Source: Usnea hakonensis (taxonomy: Eukaryota > Ascomycota > Lecanoromycetes > Lecanorales > Parmeliaceae). From it: 40,424 bases of DNA. Every line of letters starts with the position of its first letter. Position 1 is the stretch's first letter. The DNA is taken from contig BLJB01000277.1 in assembly GCA_013423325.1 (NCBI GenBank), forward strand, positions 1-40,424, given 5' to 3'. A program made the translations under genes and the position numbers. Shown here piece after piece: positions 1 through 10,572 of this stretch. Below the pieces are notes generated by a model. The model was not told the origin of the DNA. It did no database searches and saw only the letters and a list, made by a program, of their open reading frames with translations.

Positions 1-113
1 TTTTCTTAAAGCTCCCCCCTAAAGCTTCTCCCCCCCGAAGCTCCCCTCTCTCCCTCCCTCGAAACTCCCCCCTAAAATTTCTTCCCCTTAATAACCCCCT
101 TTAAAGCTCCTTA

Positions 114-157
<44 letters not shown>

Positions 158-560
158 TAAAAAAAAAAAAAAAAAAAAAAATCCTAAAATCTAAAATTCT
201 AAATTATAAATCTTAAATACGAATACGAAAGTTAAAATATTTTATTCCCCGAAAAATTAAAGATAGAAGTAGAGGGAAATTTTAAAGGGGAGTTTTAGAT
301 AAGGGAGAGAGGGGGTAAGAGAGGGGAGTATTAAGGGGGAGCTTCGAGGGAGGGAGAGAGGGAAGCTTCGGTAGAGAGGGGAGCTTCGAGGGGGAGCTTC
401 GGGGGGAAGAGAGGGAAGCTTCGGGGGGGAGCTTCGAGGGAGGGAGAGAGGGGAGCTTCGGTAAAGGGAGAGAGAGGGAACTTCGAGGAGAGAGGGTTTT
501 TTAAAATCGAAAGTTCGAAATCGAAAAAAAAAAAAAAAAAAAAAATCGTCTTTGGTTATG
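1..560. repeat. Purine/pyrimidine low-complexity block with inverted repeats and A-tracts
   Basis: Positions 1-110 are C/T-rich and positions 270-500 are G/A-rich. They are built from the same AAGCTTC/GAAGCTCCCC word in opposite orientation. The 28 bases at 36-63 are the exact reverse complement of 433-460, and 343-370 is a near copy of 433-460. Two long A-runs lie between the arms (about 115-180) and another lies at 525-545. No coding frame is visible. It may be a degenerate repeat end or an unstable simple-sequence region. The A-runs could also mark an assembly weak point. Confidence 0.75.
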
Positions 561-716
561 TCCTAGTCCTAGCCGTCGTCCACCCTACTATCGGCCATCA
601 AATCCACCTTGATCAGCGATTTATGACAGCAGACGAAGCATCATGCAGGTCTTGCAACGCTTTAGACTTCTTTCCCTAAATCACGTCCGCTTCAAAGGTA
701 TCAGATGTCATATCTT

Positions 717-3115
717 CTACCAGGCCCACATGCACTTGTAAACCAGCAGCCTTGCACCCAAACGATCGTACTCCATCTTCCCTATCCAGCTGTCATTTGT
801 CCCCCTTAGCTTCCCGAACACGCTTCCACCTTTCCATATCACACCTTGTGGATCTAATTCTCTCGGCGGTGTCCCGATCACAATGTCCTTCACAAACCCC
901 GGCCTTGCCTCTTTCAATTTTTCCTCTAAGAACATGTAGAATCCCGGGATTTGAGCTCCACCTCCGACGACCATAACACTACTGAGGAAATCCCTAGTCT
1001 TGCGCTCATCATGCCGTGCTCCGTGGCTGATAGACATCAATATGGCGGTATCAAGAGCAAGCACCGGTAGTACATCGTCTCGGACCGAAGTTGTAAGGAC
1101 GTCCGTGGTACTATTTGCCTCACCAATTGGTACTGGAGTATCGTCATCGTCTGGCGCAGGGGACCCTACCGTTGATGCTGGGGTCCGCTCGGACTCATTG
1201 ATTTTTTGATACAAATTTGGGGCTAATTTTACAGGAGCAGAAGCTGTAGGCCCATTGCCGGTCTCGCCATTTGTTTGGCTGTTGACTGATAGAATTGGAC
1301 TTATAAGTGCAATCACAGCAGACTGTGCGGAAGACACTGGATCGTTAGACCCACCCTCATAGAGGTCATAAGATCGATCGATGAGCTTGCGTCGGCCGTT
1401 GAGCTTCTGAGAATTGTCAAAGATCGTTGGTTCAAAGTAGCCCTGAGGCGCCAATAACACCTCATCGTATGTCTTGAACGTGTATTTTCTGGTGTCTTGC
1501 CCAGATGCTCTCAGATGGAAGTCGTAAAGTTGGGGGCTTATCTCTCCTTCGTTCATGGTACAAAACTTCGACTTGAGTTCTTCAGCAAGCAGAAAGTCAT
1601 ACCGTCGCTTCAAGTTGATGTCCGCGTATGGAAAGTGATCGTATAGCATCATTCTGAGGAAGGTTTCCGTGACATCTGCACCACCATATTTTAAATTAAT
1701 TCGGGAGTTTTCAATGCACATTCCTTCTTCAACACAGCATATGGAAGTCTTCTGAGCTCCTACGTCCACAACACAGGCAGTCGTATAGCCTGCACCGCAT
1801 GTTGCTGCTAAACTCTCCTGGATGAAGCAGACCTTGCCAAAGCCCAGGTCTCTCATCAGCATCTCGAGCGTCTGAGAGACATAGTGTCTTTCATAGAGAT
1901 CAGGGACAACGAAGACACATCCATACTGCGCCCAGTCTCTCTTGCGCCGCAAATTCAATTGTGTCTTAATCGCCTCTTCAATAATTGTCGCAATATCATT
2001 GTATAAGTCTTTCTTCTCACGGTACTCCGATTCATTGTACCAGCCATATCGTAGTGGCCAAAATAGCTTGTAAGGAGGAATCGATTTATCTGAGATCCTA
2101 AGAGCCTCTTTTCCGGTTAGAAATCCCGGGGCTTCTTTCGGATCGGCAGGTATTTCGGTCCAATCTACTCTAAAGGGGTCGTTATGCTCTGAAATTGTTT
2201 CTGGGGGTGTCCGTTTGTTGTAATTGACAATTAGTTCCTTCGAGTTTGGCAAGACTCTGCGCTTATTACTGCGCATGTGAATCTTCAAATCAGCGCACAT
2301 CCTATTATACTGGCCAGCAAACTACGATCGAGTCAGTGGAAGATTTCTTCTAGCGCATTTTGGCACTTACCTCCTCGCCAAACATTTCTTCAGGTTCCAT
2401 TTGAGAGCCGTCGTCCGTCCTCCTCCGTTTTGGACTTGGCTCACCACCATCTTCTTCTGACTCGCTCATGTGCCATTGCCTTGCGATGACCATGGGCACC
2501 GTTTTAGGCAAAGCATCGCTCGCCAGTCCGATGCGCAGATTCTGGCTCCCAGGGTGGATGACAACTACCTTCGACCCCAGAGCATCTTGGCCCGTCAGCG
2601 GCTCTCCAGTATCATCCATGCCGGGATCATCATCCATATCTAAATCGGCGCCGCTAGGTGGCGCCTCATTCGGATTAGCTTGAGCAAGCTCTCGATCTCG
2701 GTCTCTGGCTTTAGCGGTCATTCTATTTCGGCGCTCTTCTTGTAGAAGGCGTAGAGGAAGAATCTGATCATCTCGTTTGAGATAATCACTGCGAATTGGA
2801 TCATCAGTGTTGTAATGACTAAAAGCACCGTTCACCTCTAGGGACCGCGAGCTTCAGATGCAAAACCATCCAAGAGCTCGGCTTCTCGGAACTTGGACTT
2901 CTGGCTTTGGAGCTCATAACGTACGTGTAATAATTCTTCTGATTGATTGGATTGATCTGAGGCCATGTAGTAAGATCCATATTGTTATCTGTCCTCTCAA
3001 GGCCTAACAACAAGCACATTGTCAATCTCCATACAATGTTAAGATATGAAGGATAGCGAGATTGGCGCTTACCTTCCTCCCGGAGGAGTGCCTTTCCAGA
3101 CCTTTTCCCAACCAT
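717..3115 (-). CDS. ARP8: Actin-related protein 8 (INO80 chromatin remodelling complex)
   Basis: This is a nuclear actin-related subunit of the INO80 remodeller that binds nucleosomes and linker DNA with Arp4 and actin. I read four exons: 3073-3115, 2925-3003, 2371-2788 and 717-2321, joined by three GT-AG introns (69, 136 and 49 nt) with consistent phase, giving 714 aa. The N-terminus MVGKRSGKALLREEGLERTD and the following NQKNYYTDYLKRDDQ are typical of fungal Arp8. An acidic stretch (about residues 90-100) precedes the first actin-fold strand (VVVIHPGSQNLRIGLAS, about 115-130). Exon 4 carries MCADLKIHM and the usual ending EYDRLGARLLVYKCMWAW. An alternative acceptor for exon 3 at 2818 would add ten in-frame residues. 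The gene shares a divergent promoter with ARL1. Confidence 0.95.
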
Positions 3116-3469
3116 CCTGAATATGCACGATACTCTCAGATACCGTATAATTGGGATTCTCTGTGTCAACGTGTATCATCAGATATGGTTCTGCCGACGA
3201 TTTGAGGTGCTTGAGACTCTTCCTCGTCTTTGAGCTTGCGGGTAAGGGCAGACAAGCATTACGGACCGGTGAAAGTGGGATAACTCTAAGTAGACTTGGC
3301 GTTGCGCTTTTCAAGCTCCGTACCTTACAACAACAGCACCTTACCTTAGGCAGTGCTTGGATACCAAGTACGAGTTTAGGACCACGAATTCGCGTTAAGA
3401 CAACGGCACAATCCAAGGACTAACAAATCACCAGTATTGTCATTTTTGTTTCAACAGTAGAGGCTCAAG
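3116..3469. promoter_or_regulatory. Divergent promoter ARP8 / ARL1
   Basis: This 354-bp gap lies between the start codons of two divergent genes and must hold both promoters and 5' leaders. I see no conserved reading frame and no clear TATA box. The open frames here lack similarity to anything I recognise. Confidence 0.5.
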
Positions 3470-4180
3470 ATGGGAGGTTCAGTCTCACGGATTCTCTCAC
3501 TAATATGGGCGAAAAAAGAGATCAGGATTCTGATCTTGGGCCTTGTATGGACCACAATCTCAATTCCAGGATCTATTTGGCTTACGTCTTCCAGGACAAC
3601 GCTGGGAAGACAACGCTTCTCTATAGATTAAAGGTACTGTGCTTCCCCCTCTGGAGCCGTAAAGGGGAAATATCGTAAACGGTGAGCCCAGATCGGTGAG
3701 GTTGTTACGACTATCCCTACAATCGGCTTCAACGTGGAGTCAGTAGTCTATAAAAATCTGAATTTCAACGTCTGGGTAAATTCGCTGTATCTCTGGACAT
3801 GAAGATTTCACTACATGCTAAAGGGCCAATAGGATTTGGGTGGTCAAACATCAATACGACCATACTGGCGCTGTTATTACGCAAATACTGCGGCTGTCAT
3901 TTTTGTGATTGACTCGACGGACATCGAAAGATTGAATACTGCTTCGGAAGAGCTCACAGCAATGCTAAATGAAGACGAGCTACGCGATGCCGGACTACTC
4001 GTTTTTGCAAATAAACAAGATCAGCCTGGAGCGAAAGGAGCAGGAGACATTTCAGAGGCTTTGCGATTAGGAGAACTGCGCGATAGGAATTGGACCATAA
4101 TGGCGTGTTCAGCGATCGATGGCAGTGGGATTACTGAAGGCATGAACTGGCTGGTTGACACGATCGAGGGAACACATTAA
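3470..4180 (+). CDS. ARL1: ADP-ribosylation factor-like GTPase Arl1
   Basis: Arl1 is a Golgi GTPase that recruits GRIP-domain golgins and controls traffic to and from the trans-Golgi. I read four exons (3470-3544, 3595-3633, 3692-3775, 3833-4180), all joined in phase 0, giving 181 aa, the normal family length. Gly2 of the MGGSVSR start fits N-myristoylation. The P-loop GLDNAGKTT spans the exon 1/2 junction. Switch 1 (PTIGFNVESV) is in exon 3 and switch 2 (DLGGQTSIRPYWRCYY) starts exon 4. NKQD and the SAIDG loop complete the nucleotide pocket. YKNLNFNVW and the RPYWRCYY context favour Arl1 over Arf. ARL1 and the next gene are convergent. Confidence 0.95.
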
Positions 4181-4631
4181 GCCTGAGATCTGCTTTTAAA
4201 TTAATTCAGTGTCATGACATGTCGCAGGTGGTGTCAACGCAATCAGATACCCGTTTCACAGCACTATTCAATACGGCGATCGCCCCGAGATTCGTGAGCG
4301 CAAGCATCCAGTGGTATCGAGTTTACAAGACAATCTTACAATACTTATAGAAGCGGAATCTGCCCAATTCCAAGGGTACACTAATCTTAGAATGGTGACA
4401 AATGCAAAAAGGTGGATACTATCGAGTGTTGACATGAAAGGTTCATCCTAGGCTACATGCAAATTCTCCGAGATTGACCCTCTACGAAGGCGGACATGTT
4501 CGAGATTTCAAGGTCCGAGGGATTTTGAATCATAGGATCATGATTCAAAGGCAGTATCCCGCCGGTTCCTGAACAGTGATATTCATTTTGCGCTAGTTTC
4601 TTCGGCCCGAAGGTACTCCACCAACTCGCTC
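4181..4631. other. Convergent intergenic region
   Basis: This 451-bp gap lies between the stop codons of ARL1 (plus) and the cyclase-family gene (minus). It presumably holds both 3' untranslated regions and polyadenylation sites. I see no gene or repeat in it. Confidence 0.5.
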
Positions 4632-6157
4632 TCAAAAGACAGCTAATATGTTTGGGGGACTATACCATCAGCGTCGTCTCTTAACGAAGGTAAAGGTTAT
4701 GTACCTTGCAAATCCGCCGGGCACATTGCAGACTTCGCTTGACACGAAGAAGGACCATCGATTGACCGCTTTGCAGTGCTCAGAAAGTTTCTCGAGGTCG
4801 AAGAGCTCTCCGATTGGAAGCCCCCAACCTGACAGTAGAATCTCATGGAGGTGCCATTCCCTTTGGGTTGCTGCATCGCCTGTCAGGCTCTTAGGTGGAA
4901 AGGAAATGTGCGGAACTTACGCCAACACTCAAAGCTCGGCTGATCTCCAGCTGAGAAGGCATCGCTGTGAGCATAATATAAGATCACAAACACCAGCTGC
5001 TCCTTAAAGGCGTGTATGAGGTGTAACGAGAGCCTTTCTTCCTCATGGAAGTCTCCTGGCTTACTTTTGGTGCAGGTCGAAAACGATCGCTTGGGAATGG
5101 TTGAGAATTCTACGTACCTACAGCGGAGAAATGGTCCCATATCCATCGGATAATTAGCGTTATACATTCTACAAACAGGGACCATAATAAGAAAGTTGTG
5201 GGTTTGAGCTGGCCAATTTGCTCGCAAGAGAATTCTTGGACTCAGACGCCACTATATTCAAGGAAGAATGATACCGGAATACAACTTACTCCAGCACTTC
5301 TTCACTTTGCTCCACACCTGATAGGTTTGGGGGCACCACTGATGGGTAAGCTTCTGCTTGATCCTTTGATAATTTGTTGAAGGCGGCAATGTATCCGGTC
5401 CGGAGTAGCAAGATGTCTCCGAATTTGATCTCCGTTCCTTGAGACTTGGCGACTGCTTTGAGCTGACTAAGCGATATCGAGCCTGTTTTGAATGGCTCGT
5501 ATGCTATGTTGTTGCACAATCGCCAATTTCGAAAGTCCAATAGGAAGCCTCGACCGACGATGCCTTTCTTGGCCCACGCTGAAGGTCTGGTCTGATGGGT
5601 AGACCGACTAATTCTGGTGGAGAAAACAAAGTACCATGGATACCATTGACATTGTCCTGATGATTGCTTCCATGAATTTCGTCTAAAGGAACACCGTTGT
5701 AGAACATCTGTTCTTTTTGATATGCAAAATGCCTCAGACCGTCCCCTCATTGGTCAGCATCTATGAGGCTCGTAAAAATGATTGTCATCGGCATTACATT
5801 GATTTGAACTCTGCGTGTTAAATGTCCAAACATCGTCGTTGACTACTCTTGGAGCTTTATGAACGAGGTCTTTGTGGAATGGTTGCCTCCCAAATGACGG
5901 CTTTCTTTGGGCATCCAGTGGCCAATTAAGAGATATCCTGTGGTAGATAAGGTGGTGAAGTCAAAATTTGCAAACATGCATTGCTATCTTACACCACTTT
6001 GAATCTCGTCCCGTGCAACTTCCTTGACCAGCTCGTCTGTAAGCCTGTTCAAGGCGTCCAGTTGATCGTGGTCTCCATACAGACCCCGTGCAGAATATGG
6101 AGGGTCACCTCTCCTGAGTGGCAGATCAGAAAAGCTCGGAAGGCTTCCTTGATTCAT
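4632..6157 (-). CDS. Cyclase-family metal-dependent hydrolase, reading frame probably damaged
   Basis: This matches the fungal branch of the putative cyclase family (PF04199; relatives include kynurenine formamidase). The substrate is unknown. Seven exon blocks are readable: 5993-6157, 5798-5937, 5635-5745, 5290-5578, 4921-4964, 4705-4879 and 4632-4659. The start MNQGSLPSFSDLPLRRGDPP is followed by ARGLYGDHDQLDALNRL, ISLNWPLDAQRKPSFGR, NDDVWTFNTQSS, QWDGLRHFAYQKEQMFYNGV, NGIHAWAKKGIVGRGFLLDF, AGDQPSFECW, WHLHEILLSGWGLPIGELFD and a final SPPNILAVF, in family order. Two things are wrong. Intron 1 (5938-5992) does not preserve frame with any GT-AG choice I can find. A 325-nt gap (4965-5289) replaces the short segment that normally precedes AGDQPSFE. 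It could be a young pseudogene, or carry a sequence error. Confidence 0.75.
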
Positions 6158-6636
6158 AGCAAAGTCTGATTTATACCAACGGGAAAGAATGTCTGGGTGG
6201 ATTGTGGATAGAAGCTCCAGACAGTATTGGGGCAAGAAGAACTAGATATCCGGAGCGCTCACTACAGTGAACGTCAATATAAAATAAGAGGCTTATGGCT
6301 TTTATCTTAAGAGATGCCTTTCGAGATAAAATACATAAAGTTCTAAAGCATGCTTTGTGAATGATACTTTCACATTTGACAACCAGTTCTTCGTACTCCA
6401 GAGTCATTTTCTGTGGATTACTCAGGGTTAGGGCTCATACGAGCCCGTAGGCGTTTGAATTTCAAGGACCGCATCCCTGTCTATCACGAAGCGCCATGAC
6501 GTCGTAATCGCGTCCAAGTTTCCACTCTTCGAGTTTCGCAACTTCCCACGTTGTCTATCATAATCAGAAGAAAGTGTAAAGTCTTTGTGGCATTGAGTTT
6601 GGAACCTGTCTTTGAACGCGGACTCCAAATGCAAGC
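6158..6636. promoter_or_regulatory. Divergent promoter, cyclase-family gene / IST2-like gene
   Basis: This 479-bp gap lies between divergent start codons. Short open frames occur on the minus strand, but none shows a recognisable family pattern. I see no repeat or clear TATA element. Confidence 0.45.
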
Positions 6637-8972
6637 ATGCCTCTTCACCAAAATGGACTACACGACAACTTCAACGTTGAATCTGTCATAATCTACAGAT
6701 TCGCCAATACTCGTAAGTCTAGTTCTCAATAGCACGACGCTATCTGACGACTCCAAACTATACAGCTAAGGGAGAAGCCTCAAGATGTTTTCGAAATCTC
6801 ATGCAGGCACTGGCCAGGGTGGGCCTTGCAATTGAGGTCCGGAACGGGGAAAACTGCTCCCTTTTGGTCCTCGTCAAAGTGGCTTCTGATGAACATCTGA
6901 ACAATGCCGTTTACCGCTCTAGGTGAGCATGGAAAGCATAAATGTCGTAACAGTATCTAAAAGACCTGGTAGGGTGAAGGACTGGTTGTATGGGATAAGG
7001 CCTGCTCAGCCCGATCGAGAAACGCATGATTCCTTGACAAGTCAGCCGTTGACAGAAGCTGAACGCTACCGTACAGTCCACCAGCTAATCACAGGTCCAA
7101 AGGAAGAAGGCAATGCTGGTATCGTTCCCACTCATGGTGAATGGAAAAACGTGGAGTCTGTTTTCCCGCTCCACGATCATACCTTCAACAAGGAATGGAT
7201 CAAGAAATGGGCCACGATGACATTCCTTAAAGTAGACGACTTGGATGAGATTAGGAATCGATTTGGCGAAAAGGTTGCATATTACTTTGCCTTCACACAA
7301 TCCTACTTCGCCTTTCTACTTTTTCCTGCAGCCTTCGGATTCTCGTCGTGGGTTTTGCTAGGGCATTTCTCGTCCATCTATGCTGTCGTCAATTGTTTAT
7401 GGAGCGTAGTATTCATTGAATACTGGAAACGACAAGAGGTAGATCTCGGAGTTCGCTGGGGTGTAAAGGGTGTATCAGCCATTCAGCAAAAGCGGAGAGA
7501 GTTCCAGCACGAAACCGAAATCAAAGATCAGATCACTGGAGAGACATTGCAAATCTTCCCGGCAACGAAGAGATTATATAGACAGCTTCTCCAGCTACCG
7601 TTTGCTGTACTGGCATCCTTTGCACTTGGACTTATAATAGCCACGTGTTTTGGCATTGAGATCTTCCTATCCGAGGTCTACAATGGACCATTCAAGAGTG
7701 TTCTGGTAGAGCCATCGGTCAACATTTATATTGTTTACGACGCTGATTTTCGAGCAGGTCTTTCTACCTACGCTACTGCTTACAGCCCTGATACCTACAA
7801 TTACATCGCTATTGACGGAGATTGCTAAGAGACTTAATGACTACGAAAATTGGGAGACAACCGACGCTTACGAATCTGCTATGACTCAGAAAACTTTTAT
7901 CCTCAATTTCATCACTTCATACCTTCCAATATTCCTAACAGCCTTTGTTTACGTGCCGTTTGGCAGCTTAATTGTGCCTTACCTGGATGTATTCCAGCTG
8001 ACTGCACGTCCCTTTGCGGAGAGTACGAAGCAGCTTGCAACTCCCAAAGCTGGTTTTGCCATCAATCCAGCAAGACTCCGAAAGCAAGTCATCTACTTCG
8101 CTGTTACAGCTCAAATAGTCAACTTTGCAATGGAGACCATTGTCCCCTACGTGAAGCGACGAGGTTTTCATAAGTATCAAGAGATTAAGAGCGAGAGAGC
8201 AGTCAAGAAGGGAGGTTCTACTCTAAGTGCAGCTGCAAACGATCTGCCTGAAGAAGCCGAGTTCCTTGCCAGGGTGCGTAATGAGGCCGAGCTTGATGTC
8301 TACGATGTCTCTGCGGATTTGAGGGAAATGGTCGTCCAATTTGGCTATTTGACCCTGTTCTCGGTGGTCTGGCCAGTGACGGCTGTGTCATTCCTCATCA
8401 ACAATTGGGTGGAACTTCGATCAGACGCTGTCAAGATTTGCATTGAGATGCAACGCCCGATTCCACAACGAACCGACAGCATCGGGCCATGGTTGGATAG
8501 CTTGGGATTCCTCACGTGGTTAGGCAGCATCTCTACTGCCGCATTGGTATATCTCTTCAGCAATGACGGGTTGGGGCCTGACGGCACCCCAGCAGATATC
8601 AAAGGATGGGCTCTACTCCTTACCATCTTCTTCGCTGAGCATACATATCTCGTGCTTCGCCTTGCAGTACGCCTAGCGGTCTCGAAACTGGATTCACCAG
8701 GGATGCAAAAAGAGCACGCAGAACGATTTATGGTGCGCAAGCGCTATTTTGAGGAATCATTTGGGGAGGAAGCAATAGAGCTGCCGTCGCCAATGAATAG
8801 AAAGAATATCACAAGGTCATCGCTGGAAGAAGAAGCCCGACAAGGCAGTATGAGAAGCTCTAACGCCCAGGATCATTTCTGGTTAAGGCAGCGAACTTGG
8901 GAGGAGTCATTTTCAATTGGAACCGGTCTCATTGAGAAGATGGCGCCAGCGGAGTACAAAAAGCAACAGTGA
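6637..8972 (+). CDS. IST2: Ist2-like anoctamin (ER-plasma membrane tether)
   Basis: This is a fungal member of the anoctamin/TMEM16 (DUF590) family. Yeast Ist2 tethers cortical ER to the plasma membrane. I read four exons: 6637-6712, 6766-6922, 6973-7705 and 7758-8972, with introns of 50-53 nt and consistent phase, giving 726 aa. The start ATG at 6637 leads into NVESVIIYRFANT, the usual N-terminal cytosolic domain. Family blocks follow: EWKNVESVFPLHDH, FGEKVAYYFAFTQSYF (start of the membrane part), EYWKRQEVDLGVRWG, PIFLTAFVYVPFGS, INPARLRKQVIYF, VVQFGYLTLFSVVWP, NNWVELRSDAVKI and FFAEHTYLVLRLAVR. About eight hydrophobic segments are present. The C-terminal tail is shorter than in budding yeast. 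The gene converges on BUD13. Confidence 0.93.
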
Positions 8973-9217
8973 AAGCAACGAGTATACGTACACGCCTGAG
9001 AAATTGATTGGCCTCTCACCCTTCGCCGTCCTTCTCAAACCGAACGTCCCAAGTCGTCGCTGTTGTTCATGCATTGGGTTAGGATCAGAGTCGTATGGAT
9101 GCCTTAAGCAAACAGGTTTGGCGTTGAGATGGTATGAAACCTTCCCCTTAAGGACTTGCTATGCCTTGCTCCGCTTTTAAGTCATAAATCAGGAGACCGA
9201 TCACCAAATCAGCATCC

Positions 9218-10243
9218 TCATTCATCCATTTGCCAAGCGTAATCCAGATTTTTCAAATTCGCCCTCCGGTTCCTGGCAGCAAAGTACTCCTTCTCAAAGC
9301 CTGTTCCTCTATCCACCCCGTCCCATCTGTGACCCGGCCTGACACCATATCGGTTCGGCGCTGCTGGCCCTTTGTAAAATGGTTTCCCGCTGACACTTTT
9401 GCCCTCCTTTTTCTGCTCGAGGAAACCAGCTGCTGGATCGTTCCATCTCTGCTTCTGCTTCAAATCCTCGTTCAACTCCATATCGTCCGCATACCTTGCA
9501 ACAGGCATCGACTTCGCCTCACTGAGCTGCTGCCTGCGCCTCTCTTTTTCGGCTCGCTGGATGTCTCCTTTTTGAGCTTCGAGCTGCGTCGCTTTTTTGG
9601 CCGCTTCTTCTTCGGCTTTCTTGCGTGCTTCCGCCCGCTTCATCTGTACATTGATGATGCGGCCGCTGGCATCTCTGTATATAGTCTCCTTCCCTCTGCC
9701 GCTATGGTCGTCACCATCTTCCAAAAATCTTCGCCGTTCTTCCGCTTCCTTACGCTTCAGCTGTGCAGTGACTTGATCCGCGGTCTGTAGCCCCGCATGG
9801 GCGCCGGATTCCATTTTCATAGCCGAATCTTCAACCACGGGGCCGACCTCGTCTGCGAGAGCACGATTCTGCGATTCAGCAGCTGCAGATGTGAGAATAG
9901 CGTCGGCTGCGGCTTGTTCGTTGGAAGAAGGTGTTGGGGCGCCAATAATCTGCCATGAGTTCTTTTTGGCTCTGCGGAATTCGGCGCTACTTGCATTCAC
10001 TGGTGGCTCCAGGTCAAAGAGTGAAACAATTGGTTGGCATCAGAAAGATACACATTTCTCACCTTCCAGTGGTGCATCATCGTTAGCTTTACCGGTGCCC
10101 TCACAATCCCAGCCCAAAGTATCGTCGTCTGCTATTGTGAGACCTGAAGCCAAACCATCCTTTCGCTTGCGCTTCCTTGACTTCCTGTCCGCTTTGGAGT
10201 CTGCAGTAAGGTAATTTTTCGCAAGGTAGTCTGCGAGGGACAT
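9218..10243 (-). CDS. BUD13: Pre-mRNA splicing factor Bud13/Cwc26
   Basis: Bud13 is a subunit of the RES complex (with Pml1 and Snu17) that binds spliceosomes and helps splicing and nuclear pre-mRNA retention. I read two exons, 10063-10243 and 9218-9999, with a 63-nt GT-AG intron in phase 1, giving 320 aa. The N-terminus MSLADYLAKNYLT and basic RKSRKRKRKDG are typical. The C-terminal half holds the conserved block: GRGKETIYRDASGR, a charged coiled region rich in Glu, Lys and Ala, then PAAPNRYGVRPGHRWDGVDR, GTGFEKEYFAARN and the end DYAWQMDE. The gene is divergent from ATL1 and convergent with the IST2-like gene (245-bp gap). Confidence 0.95.
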
Positions 10244-10572
10244 AGCTGATTATCTTAAGCTTGAGATGAATACTGCGTGAGATGTCGTGTTCTGGGCAAA
10301 AGCTTGGCAGCCGCGGCAAAGCCTCGGATGCAGCATCGTGTTACGGAGTGCTTTGATACGTACCCTCGTACCTTACTTAAGGCTGCAATACGGTACGTAA
10401 CGTACTTTACCTGAGTAAGGTAAAGTAGGGTTAGGGCCCATTACACGACAATTACTCCTCGGTACTCGCGTAGCCCGACATTGCGAATGCGCATTTTCAA
10501 GAATATCAAAGAACATTGCTTGTCTCTTTATCGTCTCTGCACTTCAAAAGTAAATATAGCTGTGCAGTCGAA
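10244..10572. promoter_or_regulatory. Divergent promoter BUD13 / ATL1
   Basis: This 329-bp gap holds both promoters. It contains an 8-bp perfect stem, ACTTTACC (10404-10411) and GGTAAAGT (10419-10426), with a 7-nt loop, next to a near-palindrome built from GTACGT. A similar ACTTTACC-GAGTAA word occurs in the promoter region upstream of profilin. Confidence 0.5.

Noticed and set aside
6171..6634. Minus-strand open frames upstream of the cyclase-family gene
   Set aside because: They lie in a divergent promoter, have no splice continuity with the gene and no family pattern.
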